DNA of 64,000 nucleotides from positions 347,431,477-347,495,476 of the forward strand of contig OV050030.1 in assembly GCA_920105625.2 (NCBI GenBank), written 5' to 3'. The position numbers were made by a program, and so were the translations under genes. Under the pieces are notes generated by a model, which saw only the letters and a program-made list of their open reading frames with translations, was not told the origin of the DNA and made no database searches. Source of the stretch: Clusia tigrina. Taxonomy: Eukaryota > Arthropoda > Insecta > Diptera > Clusiidae. Position 1 is the first letter of the stretch; every line of letters starts with the position of its first letter. Below are positions 21,859-34,271 of the stretch, piece by piece.

Positions 21859-23296
21859 TATATAATATATTTCTGCACCAGTGTGCGAATTATTAGTTGA
21901 CTTCAGATATATTATAATGATGGAAGATCTCGTCTTTTCAGCCGTGATATGCTCGGACTGTGTTGCAGGACCTGGGCTAGCGAGATTGGATGAGACACAA
22001 GCCTTGCATGGTATTTTCAGACAGAATGAATAGTTTTTTAACGGGTGCAATATCTAGATCTCGATGAATATGCACATTTCTCACGTACCATGGAGCGTTC
22101 ACAATGATTCTTAGTATTATAGACTAAGCTCGTTGAATTTTCTCTATATTAGAAGAATATGACCAAATCGGTTTAATTGCTGCTTATACAGAAAAACTTT
22201 GTGCTCTATCGGATTGGCTGTTATCTTCATCTGCTTTTCTTTGCGCCAAGTCAGCCGTCTGTCGAGATGTGTCCCAAGATAGGTAGCTTCACCGGATGCA
22301 GGAATGATGACGTTGTTGAGATTCAGGGTCGACGGGCTCTCTTGACGTAGTGTAAAAGTGACATGTCTGCTTTTCGTTTCATTTACTCTTATGCCAAGTT
22401 TCAATATTTCGCAAACGTCGATTTAGGCTAGCTGATGTAGCGTCTGCTACTGAGTGAGTGCATAGTATCGTAGTGTCGTCAGCAAAAGTACAGATTCTAG
22501 CTTTTACATCTGTCGGTATATCTGCCGTAAACAAAACATACAAGACAGGCCCGAGAACACTACCTTGGAGTACACCAGATTCGATGCTGTAGATGTTCGA
22601 TGTGGATTCTTTCACTAACAAATTTCTCTCTCTAATGCAACGGTTGAAGGGTAATGTGAAATTCCGCAGGAAGCATTTATTTCCACTTGTACGTGAGTCC
22701 GTCGTGCCAAACCTTATCGAATCACTGCACTACGACTAAGAATATTGCAGAACAGAACCGCCTAGACTCAAAGGTATTGCATATTTTTTTGGTGATTCGG
22801 TGAACTTGCTCAATTCTTGTCTTCGAAAACCAAATTAGTGACTTGGGATCAAGTTGTCAACATGCGGCTGCATCTTGCTCAAAAATATTCCTTCAACCAG
22901 CTTGGTCTGTATAAAGAGGAATAGTTGGGTTCTTTACCCACATTGCAGATCATTTTTAATATTGACAATTTCCAATTTTTCGAGAAGAACTGCTTGAACA
23001 AGTATAGAATTAACCTGATTGGGCATTTTGGTAATTAAGCTATCATCTCTGACGTTATCATGTCGTAGCCTTGCTCGCCTTATAGTTCGTTTTTATAGCA
23101 AGACCCAATTCTTTAAAACTGAACTTTACTTAATGGTGAGTTTTAGGAACTGCAGTATTTAGAATTGCGAAGTTGTTTGAATGTGGATTGGACTTAAACA
23201 CACCTTTGAGGTGGTTCGCAAATATATTTACTTTTTCTGCATCGCTTCTAGCCCATTTCCCATTTTCAGTTCTAAGGGGTGGATTATGTTCTTGCG
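21859..23296 (-). pseudogene. Jockey-like RT, 3' half of ORF2, copy 2
   Basis: Counterpart of 13810-15247; FADD lies at 22475-22486. It lacks the 25-bp segment seen in copy 3, as copy 1 does. Cut at 23296 by the second duplication junction. Confidence 0.8.
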
Positions 23297-24799
23297 GACT
23301 GTGGAACATCTCTCTGTAGGTGACCCGCTCTGGCCAGAAGCAAATACGCTTTCAGCTCTCTTATGGAAGTGTCTGGCACGAAGGTCAAGCAAATCCTGCG
23401 CTTTATTAGGGCTTCTAGTAAATCAGAGGTGCGTTGTTACGCGGTGGAATCACAATGTACCCATGGTAGTCTAAGTGAGCTAGTCTGTAGACCGGCTGCC
23501 ACGATAACCTAACCTAACCTATGTCGCGTTTGTCACCGTTATGTAAGTTCAAATATTTTGACATTGCTGTTCAGTCTAAAGGAGTATTTTAAGACTCCAA
23601 AGCAATATTGTTTTGCCGATAAATAAAATAAATTTGCCGGTCTAAAATAAAAGTTTTATTTCTTAGATAGTATTATAAATATTTTATTATTATTTCTTAT
23701 TTTTATTTTGTACAAATTTTTTGTACATTTATTTGTACAAATTCTTATTTTTATGTTTATTTATATATTAATTATTATTATATATTCTGACTTATATAAA
23801 CTTTCATAATAAAATATAGCAACATACTAGGTGTTGATTGGTGGCGAGTAGGTATATAGTTGATTAATGTTAATTACTGGAGTATTCGTTATATATTTTT
23901 GCTAGTTTTTATTGTCTTGATTTTATCAAAAGTTGGTTCATATTTTTATTTTGTTTTTCACTGGCAATTACATATGTTTTTATTTTAACAGTTTTTTTTT
24001 TGTTTTGTGTTTTTTGAGAAACTGTTTTCACTTCACGTTAAAAGCTTAGGAAGAAAAAATGGTTTTTTCCCATTTAAGGATATATTGGTAAAAATACGAC
24101 CTCTTTACAATCTATTGTAAATTAACCGGTATTTTATTATTATTAAGAATTACAATTTTTTTCTTTAGATATTTATTTATTATTTATTACTTAATAGATT
24201 TATTATAAATTTTTTAATTTAATATAGTCTATTTCTATATTTATTTTGTGGTATATTTTTCTTTTTGATCAGATTATTATTTTTTCTTGTTTATTAAATT
24301 ATCTGTATTATATTAATTTGGCATTTTAATTTCTGTTATATTTTCTTAAAGGGTATATATGCTCCTTTCCCTTTTAAAATAGATTCTTATTTTGAATAAT
24401 TCCTAATTAACTAAAGCAGAATGGCTAACGCATCCCCTTCGCCTGCGGAAACTTATTTCCTACACTAAATGTGGTGAGCACTACAACCATTTGGGGACAC
24501 TGGCTGCACTTTTCACTTTAGCACTGGTACCACGTGGGGACACTAACAAAATAGTTGGTTAGCACGGGCACTACTTATGGGCCCAGAAGCAACCGAATGA
24601 AAATATTTTTGAGACCAACGTCGGACTATAGCGTCGCGGTACTACTTAAAAACCTTGTAGAATGACTTTTTCAATTAAAAAAAAGGATTCAACTCAGTTG
24701 CTCTCTGCTCGGGAGCCAGCTAAAACCGGTTAGGTTTTTTAATTTAAAAAAAATATATTTATTAAATTTCCAAGTGCACAAGTTGGGTATAAACATATT

Positions 24800-25243
24800 T
24801 TATTATTATTATTAACAGGCTAAAAGAACACCGCGACCTAAAAGATCTATTTTGCAGCCTCGTACCCAACTAAAACAGTCCTAGACTGTTTATAAATCTC
24901 GTAACTGCTGTGGGCTTAAACCCTCTGCCTAGGTAATTATGTCTGCGTCTTGCCACCGCTGGGCAAGTGCTGAGAATATGTTCTGCCGTTTCCTGCTCCT
25001 CTTGACAGAGTCGACAGGAATCGGCTTCTACCACGCCTATTTTTTCAGATGGTAATTTAGTCTACAGTGTCCTGTTAAAAGTTCAGTATAGAGTTTGATG
25101 TCATTTCTGCTGAGGTTTAAAGAAGCATCTACCCTGATGGGTTCAGGATCAATGAGTAGTCTCGACTGCCGCATGCCTTTTTGGGCTCTCCAGTAGTTTA
25201 GCATACCTCGTTTTTCATATAAACATAGAACTGAACTTAACAA
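24800..25243 (-). pseudogene. I/R1-type non-LTR ORF2 C-terminus, copy 3
   Basis: Counterpart of 9094-9536 with several changes not found in copies 1 and 2 (for example near 24971, 25033 and 25208), so copy 3 is the most divergent here. Confidence 0.7.
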
Positions 25244-25266
25244 TTTTTAAAAAATTAAATGTAATG

Positions 25267-25728
25267 TCGGCTAGCTCCAATTCGTTCGGGGATGACCATG
25301 CAGCGGCTTCATGATCGCTGATGGAAGAATGTAAAGCGGTCGCTCTAAGAACTCACTTGACCCCTTGTGATGTCGTATGAGAAACAGGCCCCATCCCTTT
25401 CATAGATGAAGCCATTTGGATCTTTCGATGAAGCAGTTGATGGAGCTAATCTTTTTAATTGAAATATCTCCCAAAAAGTCCAGAAAGTAGTCACCCAGAA
25501 AAGTGCGGCTCCTTCTGGGCAACGCCAGACACGTACATAGCTTGTGTCCATTGCACTCTTCCTCCTCTCGTCCATGCAACTCCTGCAGAAGTCGTTACAG
25601 GCAATCCGCAGCCTACTACCGTGAGTACCCAGGGTCCAATGTCTCGTTAGGATACTAACTACGGAACCTGTAGTCAGTCTATTTATTATAGATATGTAGA
25701 TATTTCGATTCCCTTGAGCGCTTGACAT
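25267..25728 (-). pseudogene. LOA-like ORF2 C-terminal fragment, copy 3
   Basis: Counterpart of 9560-10021; one Lys-to-Glu difference (YERDG for YKRDG). The adjoining spacer holds the copy-3-only 33 bp at 25759-25791. Confidence 0.65.
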
Positions 25729-26159
25729 TTAAATAGAAGAATGCTTCCGTTGGCATTTCCCACGGGATCGTGCAAATTTGCCGCATAGCTTCACTCAGCT
25801 ACTTGATACGGTTTATCAGCGGATGCGCGAAATTTGTATTTGTTTAATTCTTTAGAATTAAAAAGCAATAGATTATTTAAATTAAAAGATAATTAATTTA
25901 TATTTACTATATTATTCTTAATTTATAATATTAAATATTAAGATAAGATAAGAAGAATGTGAAATAAGCATTGTTTACTACAAGCTCTAAGTATATATAC
26001 TAAAACAGTACATATTACTAAAAGGAATATACTAAAAGGAATATACAAGAAGGTTTAAGAATGCGTATTGAGTGAGAAGTTAACGTTTGAGTTACAATAA
26101 TGTAACTCGAATGTCGGGTACCTTCATCCTTTGCTGGATAGAAATGTTTGGTGCGTTAA

Positions 26160-27294
26160 CTTATATTGCGCAAAAAATATTTTAACCTTATTCGTGTAGC
26201 ATACCACGCAGCATTTCGCCGTGGGATCCGAGCTAATTCCAAATGATCAACACAATTCGTCTTAGCTGAAACTGGTCTTCAGTCTATTGAAGCCCGGATC
26301 AAATACAACACCATGAGTCTTATTCCCAAACTCTTCTGGTGTAAGAATAAACGTTTGTTTTGCACAATATAAAAAACAACCAGGTATAAGTGAAAATTTA
26401 AACAAAACTCTTCTATATTTAAAAGCATCGAGTTAGCAACTGATATAGGTATAGCGGCCACACCAAAAAACCTATATAGCCAGCCCGAAAAATATCCCAC
26501 TTGGATGTTAACAAACAGTTAATTTCTTCTTCGCTTAACCGAACACCAAAAAAAAGACACACTGGAAACTATTCGTGGAGTACTGCAACGAGGCGACAAA
26601 TAGAGGAGCCAGCTTCATATATACTGACGGATCTAAAACTAATATTGCAACATCGTATGCTGTCGTTGATAGTGTTGGTGGCAGTATTACAACAGGTCGT
26701 CTACACCATACTTATTCAAACATCACTGCGAAAGCTTGTGCCATAATGAAAACTATAGAATTTGCAGCAAAAACTAATAATAGAACCAATATTTGCAATA
26801 TAGCAAATCTATTATTGATGCAGTAAAAGAAGTAACAACAGTTTTATTGCTTGTCGAATTCACTATAAACTCATTCAGAATAAAAGTAAAATAAAAATTA
26901 TGTGGATAACAGGACAAGCGGGAATACCTGGAAACGACAGCCCATAGCGTAAGCGAAACAATCACTGAATGAACCACTTCAACCATTTAAATAATAGACA
27001 TCCAACGTATCATTTCTAAATTCATAGAATCAAATGCAACCGATGCTTGAAAAAACAGCAACTACAGATATAAGCAATGCAAATCATATAGAATTAGTCT
27101 GCTAGCTGTCATCAGAAAGCTCTCCAGGCTTTTGTGCGGTTGCGTCTTGGACATACGAACCTAACACCTGCTCAACGAAACTGGAATTAACGGCTGCAGC
27201 TTTTGCGATTCGTCAACGATGTCCATAGTGCATATTCTATTAATTTGCAGTAGAACTTTAGCTGCGAGATTACATTTAATTAATACCACCCCCT
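26160..27294 (+). pseudogene. I-like ORF2 fragment with RNase H, copy 3
   Basis: Counterpart of 10420-11560 with a 10-bp deletion near 27100 and several substitutions relative to copies 1 and 2. Confidence 0.7.
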
Positions 27295-27840
27295 TATTAA
27301 AATACAATGACACTACATCAATCTAAAATCTCTTTGACTTCCTCACAAAAAACCAAACTATACAATTAATATAATTTAAGTAAAAATAGCAATATTAAAA
27401 TATTATAATTTATCATATATCTTAACAATTAATTTTAGTTTTTAGTGCTCTTTTTCTTTTGTAATAATAATTTTAAATAAAAATATTAATTAAGATTATT
27501 TTTCAACGAATTTATTGACAGACAAGTTGCACACATTTTCAACTGAATTAACGACTACTGACCTGCTCTCATAACTAAATATATAAAATAATTTTTGCTA
27601 TAAGACTAAAATGTTGCTGCTTTTATAATGATCTTACAATTGGAAAAATATATCAAATCATTTTTTTTACCTTGTTTCTTCAAAAATTTTCGTGACAATA
27701 AAGTTAGGTTCTATAAATAATATTTCGTTGTCGTTGGTTTCCCTAAATTTACATTTTGTTTTGTTGGTATTAAGTAAATGTTTAATATATGTGTCATGAG
27801 TATTTTAATTTTATTTTATTTAACAAAGTATAAAGTTTCT

Positions 27841-28214
27841 TCATATTGCCATAGTTTTAATGAACTCGAATAGTTTTGTATTTATAGCAGCAATGTTATT
27901 TGAGTCTATAAGTTTTGGGTTAAGGATGCCGTAACGACATAAAGAGAGACTTAACTGAATTTGTTTCAAGTGCTCATAAAACCATTTGACATTATCGAAA
28001 AATGTATCCACCATTATTTTCCTTGTTAATTGGTTCTGTAATATGTTGGTGGCATTTTTAAAGTCTGTGACCAGCTGGTTTTCTCGATTTATGTGATCTA
28101 AAATATTATTAATATCATCTGTAGTTAATAACCCTGCTTCTAGTGTTTCAAATTTAGTTAAAATCTCTTTCACTACTTCCAATAACATCTCTTTTATATC
28201 TAACATGGACTATT
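27841..28214 (-). pseudogene. env: Errantivirus-type env fragment, copy 3
   Basis: Counterpart of 12107-12480, with a translation identical to copy 1. Confidence 0.5.
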
Positions 28215-28693
28215 TTTGTCTCGATATTAACAAGTTTTAAGTATTTTGTAATCATACTAGTTTGTAGGAACGGTTTTTCTTTAAGCTTGTTTTCAAAGGC
28301 TAAATATGGTATTTCAATCTATCTTTTATTATTGTTTATTTCACGAACTTGTACTGTCTGAGTTGCTATTGTCGTCGTTAGTGGTACCGATGTTATTGTG
28401 ATCAGCGTTTTATTGGCAACTTTCGTTCCTGAAAGAGTTTAGTTTATAAGTTTTCTTTTCACGTTTAAAGTATTATTTATATTTTTGAGAATCTATTATA
28501 ATTATTAAATTTGACGACATAATGTTCATTGTTATCTTTTTTAGTTTTTGGCATTGTATAGATTCTTTTCAATGGGTTTTGTTTTTCACCTAGTCTTTTC
28601 CGCGAGTTTTCTGCGTCTACAAACTCTGTATTAGTATCATATTGTTTTCTATTTTAATGCATTTTGTAGATTTTGCTTTATTTTTCTAATTGG

Positions 28694-29453
28694 GTGTTGT
28701 AATTGGGGGTATGTTTATAAAAAAAATTTTTTGAAGGGTGTCTGTCCAGTTGTTGAATGGCTGATCTTGCGGTTTGCTCTATTGCATAGTGCTTTGTTTC
28801 CTTGTCTTGGCAAGTGTTACTTATCCTTAAATTTTTTGTTAAGTTTTTTATGCAGACGTTCTATATCTGCTATACCTCTTTTTCCAGAAATAATGACTAA
28901 GTTAATATTCAAATCTATAAACCATTCCTGTTAATAAATACTAACTAACTCACTGTCTTGATCTGTTTTCAAATTTTGAGGAAGTCCCATTGAGTTAAAA
29001 ATTTTAAGTAAAGCCGCCTTTGTTTCTAGCCAGTTGAAGTGTTCTTACTTATCTACCATAGAGAAGTTAGAGTGAACATCAATACAAGTTAAGTAAGCAT
29101 CACCATCCCATTGCCAAATAGTTATTACATATTTTTCCCTAATTTCATAGGTCGCAGAAGTTATTTTAAATGGAATTTTGCGGGAAATGTGGTCATACTT
29201 ACATTCGTTTCATTTCACATTTATAATTATATTTGATATTTCTGGGGTAGCAATATTATTTTCTGAATTCTTTTTGTACTTTTTCTATTCACTGGTGTAA
29301 TCCCTCTAAGTGTATTTTTAAAATTTATCGTAAGAAGTGACGTCTTCCATAATTTTCAGGGCTCTATAATATTTATTAGTTGGTGATTCTTTTATTATTT
29401 AAACATAAGTTGATTTTTTTTCAATTCAGGTTATATATTGTATATTCAACAAG
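28694..29453 (-). pseudogene. int: gypsy/errantivirus integrase relic, copy 3
   Basis: Counterpart of 12960-13720; substitutions at several sites separate it from copies 1 and 2. Confidence 0.6.
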
Positions 29454-29542
29454 AGATTGACAACTCTGTTCAAATCTTAACATTAATAATTTAGTAAATT
29501 GGTTTTTGTAACGCGTTCAAGGTCCAGGTTAATAATTTAGTA

Positions 29543-32100
29543 TATATAATATATTTCTGCACCAGTGTGCGAATTATTAGTTGACTTCAGATATATTATA
29601 ATGATGGAAGATCTCGTCTTTTCAGCCGTGATATGCTCGGACTGTGTTGCAGGACCTGGGCTAGCGAGATTGGATGAGACACAAGCCTTGCATGGTATTT
29701 TCAGACAGAATGAATAGTTTTTTAACGGGTGCAATATCTAGATCTCGATGAATATGCACATTTCTCACGTACCATGGAGCGTTCACAATGATTCTTAGTA
29801 TTATAGACTAAGCTCGTTGAATTTTCTCTATATTAGAAGAATATGACCAAATCGGTTTAATTGCTGCTTGTACAGAAAAACTTTGTGCTCTATCGGATTG
29901 GCTGTTATCTTCATCTGCTTTTCTTTGCGCCAAGTCAGCCGTCTGTCGAGATGTGTCCCAAGATAGGTAGCTTCACCGGATGCAGGAATGATGACGTTGT
30001 TGAGATTCAGGATCGACGGGCTCTCTTGACGTAGTGTAAAAGTGACATGTCTGCTTTTCGTTTCATTTACTCTTATGCCAAGTTTCAATATTTCGCAAAC
30101 TTCGATTTAGGCTAGCTGATGTAGCGTCTGCTACTGAGTGGGTGCATAGTATCGTAGTGTCGTCAGCAAAAGTACAGATTCTAGCTTTTACATCTGTCGG
30201 TATATCTGCCGTAAACAAAACATACAAGACAGGCCCGAGAACACTACCTTGGAGTACACCAGATTCGATGCTGTAGATGTTCGATGTGGATTCTTTCACT
30301 AACAAATTTCTCTCTCTAATGCAACGGTTGAAGGGTAATGTGAAATTCCGCAGGAAGCATTTGTTTCCACTTGTACGTGAGTCCGTCGTGCCAAACCTTA
30401 TCGAATCACTGCGCTACGACTAAGAATATTGCAGAACAGAACTGCCTAGACTCAAAGGTATTGCATATTTTTTTGGTGATTCGGTGAACTTGCTCAATTC
30501 TTGTCTTCGAAAACCAAATTAGTGACTTGGGATCAAGTTGTCAACATGCGGCTGCATCTTGCTCAAAAATATTCCTTCAAACAGCTTGGCAAGTATAGAC
30601 AATTGGCTGGTAGATCTGTATAAAGAGGAATAGTTGGGTTCTTTACCCACATTGCAGATCATTTTTAATATTGACAATTTCCAATTTTTCGAGAAGAACT
30701 GCTTGACCAAGTATAGAATTAACCTGATTGGGCATTTTGGTAATTAAGCTATCATCTCTGACGTTATCATGTCGTAGCCTTGCTCGCCTTATAGTTCGTT
30801 TTTATAGCAAGACCCAATTCTTTAAAACTGAACTTTACTTAATGGTGAGTTTTAGGAACTGCAGTATTTAGAATTGCGAAGTTGTTTGAATGTGGATTGG
30901 ACTTAAACACACCTTTGAGGTGGTTCGCAAATATATTTACTTTTTCTGCATCGCTTCTAGCCCATTTCCCATTTTCAGTTCTAAGGGGTGGATTATGTTC
31001 TTGCGGACTTTTGGCGAATTTACATGTCTTCCACAAAGAGTAGTTTGTCTGCCACTCTTTTCTAACACGTCTCTTCTTTCTCTTCGTTTTGCCAGCGCAT
31101 CAATATCTCCGGAATGACAGTTCTTTAGAGAACGAAGATGAATTAGTTGCAGCAGTTGCATGCATGGCTGCTGAGACCAGTATTGCGCTAAGTTCGTCGA
31201 CAAGGAATTCTATATCGTCTGTAGCTTTTAACAGTGGATCAGTCTTTCTTATTTTTATAAGTAGTGGATTACGCATGAGATGCTTCTGCAAGTTAATTAT
31301 AACAGAGCATTCTTCCGCTGAGATGAAGTGTTGGTTAATATTTCTAGTGAGGTCCGGAATTTTGCTAGAATCAAATGATCAGTAGGCGGGTTTGCCAGTA
31401 GATATAATATCTAGTTTATTTGTCGTATTAATTATAGCTGAGTCGAGAGCCCCAAAGCGTATGCTTGGAATTACAGTCTCTTGCTGCCAAAAATGTTTAA
31501 CCGAGAGTGTTGAAAAAATCAAAAAATTTACCTTCAATTATATTTTACCTTGATGGCAATGCACTGCGCTTATTATATTTTTCATCACCCCAGCACTGCA
31601 GCGGGAATGATGTTACTTGTATGTACTCTTTTGTGTATTCTTCGATTGCATTATAGTTAATATGGCTTTTAACTAGAATTTCTGTAGCACCACGTCCTTT
31701 ACCATCTGGTCGACTTGGGTTTTAAAATTGATAGACTGGTAGTGTTGTTTGAGGTTAAATGTGTTTCAGATAGCAGTAGTACTCGTATGTCAATTTCATT
31801 TGTTTGCAGGAAATTTTAAATATAGCTTTTGCTTTTTGAAACACCGCTGGTATTCTGACATGTTATTAAAATGTTCATTTTTTGGATGGAAGGAATTTCA
31901 TCAACTGATTTTGCGATTTGACCAATTCTTGAAACATATTTTGCATGGTGTTCATGAATTGGTGATGCACGTTAAACTGGTAATGAGAGCTTCTAACGAC
32001 GGAGAGAAATATGTCTGTTTGGATTGTTCGTTTGGCATACCTCTAGCAATTTCGGAATATGTTGGCTTTCCAGCCAATATGCTGTTTGGAGCGATATTAG
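29543..32100 (-). pseudogene. Jockey-like ORF2 (endonuclease and RT)
   Basis: The endonuclease part is at about 32000-31380, with readable pieces such as KGRGATEILVK (near 31700) and LDIISTGKPAY (near 31400). The linker frames 31291-31100, 31203-30937 and 31036-30839 lead into RT; VLQGSVLGPVLYVLF and FADD (30159-30170) mark the RT palm. The frame across 31006 is continuous, confirming that nothing was joined at this point. Frameshifts occur between nearly every listed segment. Confidence 0.75.
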
Positions 32101-32109
32101 CTGCAGCGC

Positions 32110-33070
32110 ATTGAGCAGGGTTTTTTCTACACGTCGTTCAGGTCTTTGCATTTCAAATGATTTACTCCTCATTTTTTTAAAGACGGGGCACCGCCGATAG
32201 CTGGCCATGTGATTAACAGAGCAATTACTACACTTTTTTACTGCAGTGTCATTTTTATCACAAGAGCATTGAGCTGTTGGGTGTAGATCCCCACAAACTA
32301 CACAAACTGCTGTTAAATTGCAATGCGACTTGGTATGGCCATAATCCTGGCATTTGAGGCACTATACTGGACCTTGTCTCTTACGGGGTTCCTCAACTAC
32401 AATTCTTCAGTGTAGAAGGTACCTAAGATTTTATATTGGATGCGCTTCATATTTTTGTAGCTTTATCGTTTCTGGCTCAAGTTCATTGTTGAACCGCGGT
32501 TGAGGGATATTGTTTCTGTTTTTTATATGCAAAACAGATTTGGTTGGAAAGCCTGAACTTTTCAATACCTCTTTAACTTCGTTGCAGTCAACAATGCTGT
32601 ATTTAACATTAATCACCATGCATAAGCCTCTACTACTTTTCAGTTGGTAAGTATAGAATTTTTTATTGCTACCTTCAAAATGGACAATAATTTTGTGAAA
32701 AATGTTTTCAGTGGGTGCTTGTATCTTCGTCTTCTTTATGGCACCCTTACGTTTTGAGACGATGTACAAATCGCTACCTACTAGACACGCACAGCGTCTA
32801 TCTTGTTTGTGCAGTGTTCTTGCAAATATATAGGTGGTGGTTTCGGTGGCTTGGCTGGGTGTCAGAACCGCTATTTTCAACCAGAGGATTTTCTTGCTCT
32901 ATTTTTACAATTTTTGCTGATTGGCTAGTATTTTTATTTGGGAACTTAGTTTTCTTTTTGATTCCACGAGAAATTAAGTCCATTCTGTATTGCTGCCGAT
33001 AATGTTTTTAATGCAGCTTCATCAGTGTTTGTTAAACAGGAACAGTTTTCGATACCTTCTGAAAAAGCTT
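32110..33070 (-). pseudogene. Jockey-like ORF1 (gag-like, zinc knuckles)
   Basis: ORF1 protein binds element RNA. The 32880-32431 frame contains FYTYQLKSSRGLCMVINVKY and IPQPRFNNELEPETIKLQKY, typical of the Pre-C2HC domain of Jockey ORF1. After a frame break, knuckles CLKCQDYGHTKSHC, CVVCGDLHPTAQC and CSNCSVNHMASYRRC follow at about 32360-32185, with a stop just before the first. The N-terminal Lys/Asn-rich part is at 32983-32880. The true start is uncertain. Confidence 0.8.
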
Positions 33071-33690
33071 ATTGTTGTTGTTTGTACTGGTGTTTAAGAT
33101 AAGTGATTGCTTGTTGACAGTTTTATTAGTATGAGGTGTTTTTGGATGGCGAGTTTAGTTACACAAGTGGCCCACGAGACTACGAAGAGATCTAAACTGT
33201 TTAAGTGTTTGCTGCCGGTGCACGTCTTCACTTCAGGTAGATAATGGAGCAAGTTTGACCCACTCGCGTGCATGTTTTCAAAGCGCTACTGTAAGAACGC
33301 TCGGGAAAGTCAAGCTGAGGCGGCACTTCAGACACACTATGAGAGCGTATGCGCTGGGAGAGAGCGCTCGTGTTCTGAGTAGGAGACCGCAGCACGCTTA
33401 CTAGTTGATCGTTGCAAACCGTTTCTTTATATTCACTTTCAATTTCATTTTCAATTTTTGAATTTGTGATATAAATTGGTTTCTTTTTAATTTAATTCGA
33501 GTATTTCGACATTTAACACTCCAATTAACAGTCTAGATCAATTCTGAAATTATTATTATTATAGTGAAAATTGAAATGAGGAATAACACAATTAAAATTT
33601 GCATATTTGCAAGACACTAATAACTTATGACGGCTGCAGACACACAATATAAATCGATTGAAAAAATATAAAATCTCTATCAAGCTCGAC
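33071..33690 (-). other. Probable Jockey-like 5' leader and unassigned flank
   Basis: 33170-33420 is clearly less AT-rich than its surroundings and contains several GAGAGCG-type words; it directly precedes ORF1 on the minus strand and could be the internal promoter and leader. 33420-33690 is AT-rich without recognisable content. Confidence 0.35.
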
Positions 33691-33699
33691 AAATATTGC

Positions 33700-34020
33700 T
33701 TTCGTGGTTCGAGCTAGATGTTTTAGAATAACTTCTTTGGTGATTTCTTCTGTCCTTTCGGCATAGTGAAAAGTGTTTCCAGAATTTTTAAATATTTTTT
33801 AGGTTGTGCTGTTTCACTACTTAGCTTAATAATATCTTTTATTCTACAAATTGATGTAGTTATGTCCATGCACAATTGTTTTACATCTTCTCTGAATTTA
33901 AAGCTATTTCATTTTAATATTTCTGTAGGTATTGGAGTTGACTCACTAAATTCGGCGATTAACAGTTGTTTCAGCGTGATCCAATCACCTTGATTATAAC
34001 TCCTTGCAACCTGGAGTGCT
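33700..34020 (-). pseudogene. gag: gypsy-type gag scrap
   Basis: The minus strand from about 33990 reads GDWITLKQLLINRRI, similar to the capsid helix with a D-W-x-x-L-K-x-x-L-L pattern in gypsy-type gag. This corresponds to the DWSDLKKVLLDNF phrase of the array element at 36655-36700. It is followed by many stops and a final EEITKEVILEHL piece. It is too decayed for a family call. Confidence 0.45.
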
Positions 34021-34029
34021 GCTCCTCAT

Positions 34030-34134
34030 AGTAGTTTCAGTATACAATTGAAATACATGTTTTCCTCCATTTGTAATATGTATATGTATTTGTATATATG
34101 TAGGTTTGTGTATATGTGAATGTATATGTATATG
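34030..34134. repeat. TATATG-type microsatellite, left part
   Basis: Degenerate TATATG/TATGTA repeats run up to the mariner insertion and resume on the other side at 35442. Confidence 0.75.
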
Positions 34135-34136
34135 TA

Positions 34137-34166
34137 AAGGGTTTTTCAAAAAAAACGCTACAAAAG
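34137..34166 (+). repeat. Mariner left terminal inverted repeat
   Basis: 30 bp beginning AAGGGTTTTTC and ending CGCTACAAAAG; matches the right end in reverse complement apart from the central A-rich part and the first two bases. Confidence 0.85.
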
Positions 34167-34271
34167 TAAATCGACAGTGACAGCAAACGACGCCATATTT
34201 TTTCCCGCTCTTTTGACATTTCTCTTCAGTAAGGTTTGCGATTTCATCACGCAAAGAAATACGAGCCAATA

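Larger units (their letters stand above)
15248..23296. repeat. Triplicated segment, copy 2 (8049 bp), hybrid
   Basis: The same contents as copy 1 plus a 401-bp insert at 16599-16999. To the left of the insert its variants match copy 3 (for example A at 15274, G at 15334). To its right nearly all informative variants match copy 1, including absence of the 33-bp and 25-bp segments found in copy 3. Confidence 0.95.
23297..31005. repeat. Triplicated segment, copy 3 (7709 bp)
   Basis: The third direct repeat, which runs on without a break into the upstream part of the Jockey-like element at 31006. It alone has the 33-bp segment at 25759-25791 and the 25-bp segment at 30590-30614, and lacks 10 bp near 27100. 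Since its right edge is the uninterrupted Jockey ORF2, this is the ancestral right boundary. Confidence 0.95.
29543..33070 (-). mobile_element. Jockey-clade non-LTR retrotransposon, near full length but dead
   Basis: Reading minus-strand from 33070 down: ORF1 with a Pre-C2HC-like domain and three zinc knuckles, ORF2 with an endonuclease domain, then RT with FADD, and no RNase H. The only complete layout of this element is here; its 3' half is also present in triplicated copies 1 and 2. Multiple stops and frameshifts kill both ORFs. No clear poly-A tail was seen at the 3' end. Confidence 0.8.

Noticed and set aside
7589..31005. Assembly duplication as the sole explanation for the triplication
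   Set aside because: Copies differ by consistent substitutions, 33-, 25- and 10-bp indels and a 401-bp insert, so they are distinct sequences; long-read confirmation would still be decisive.
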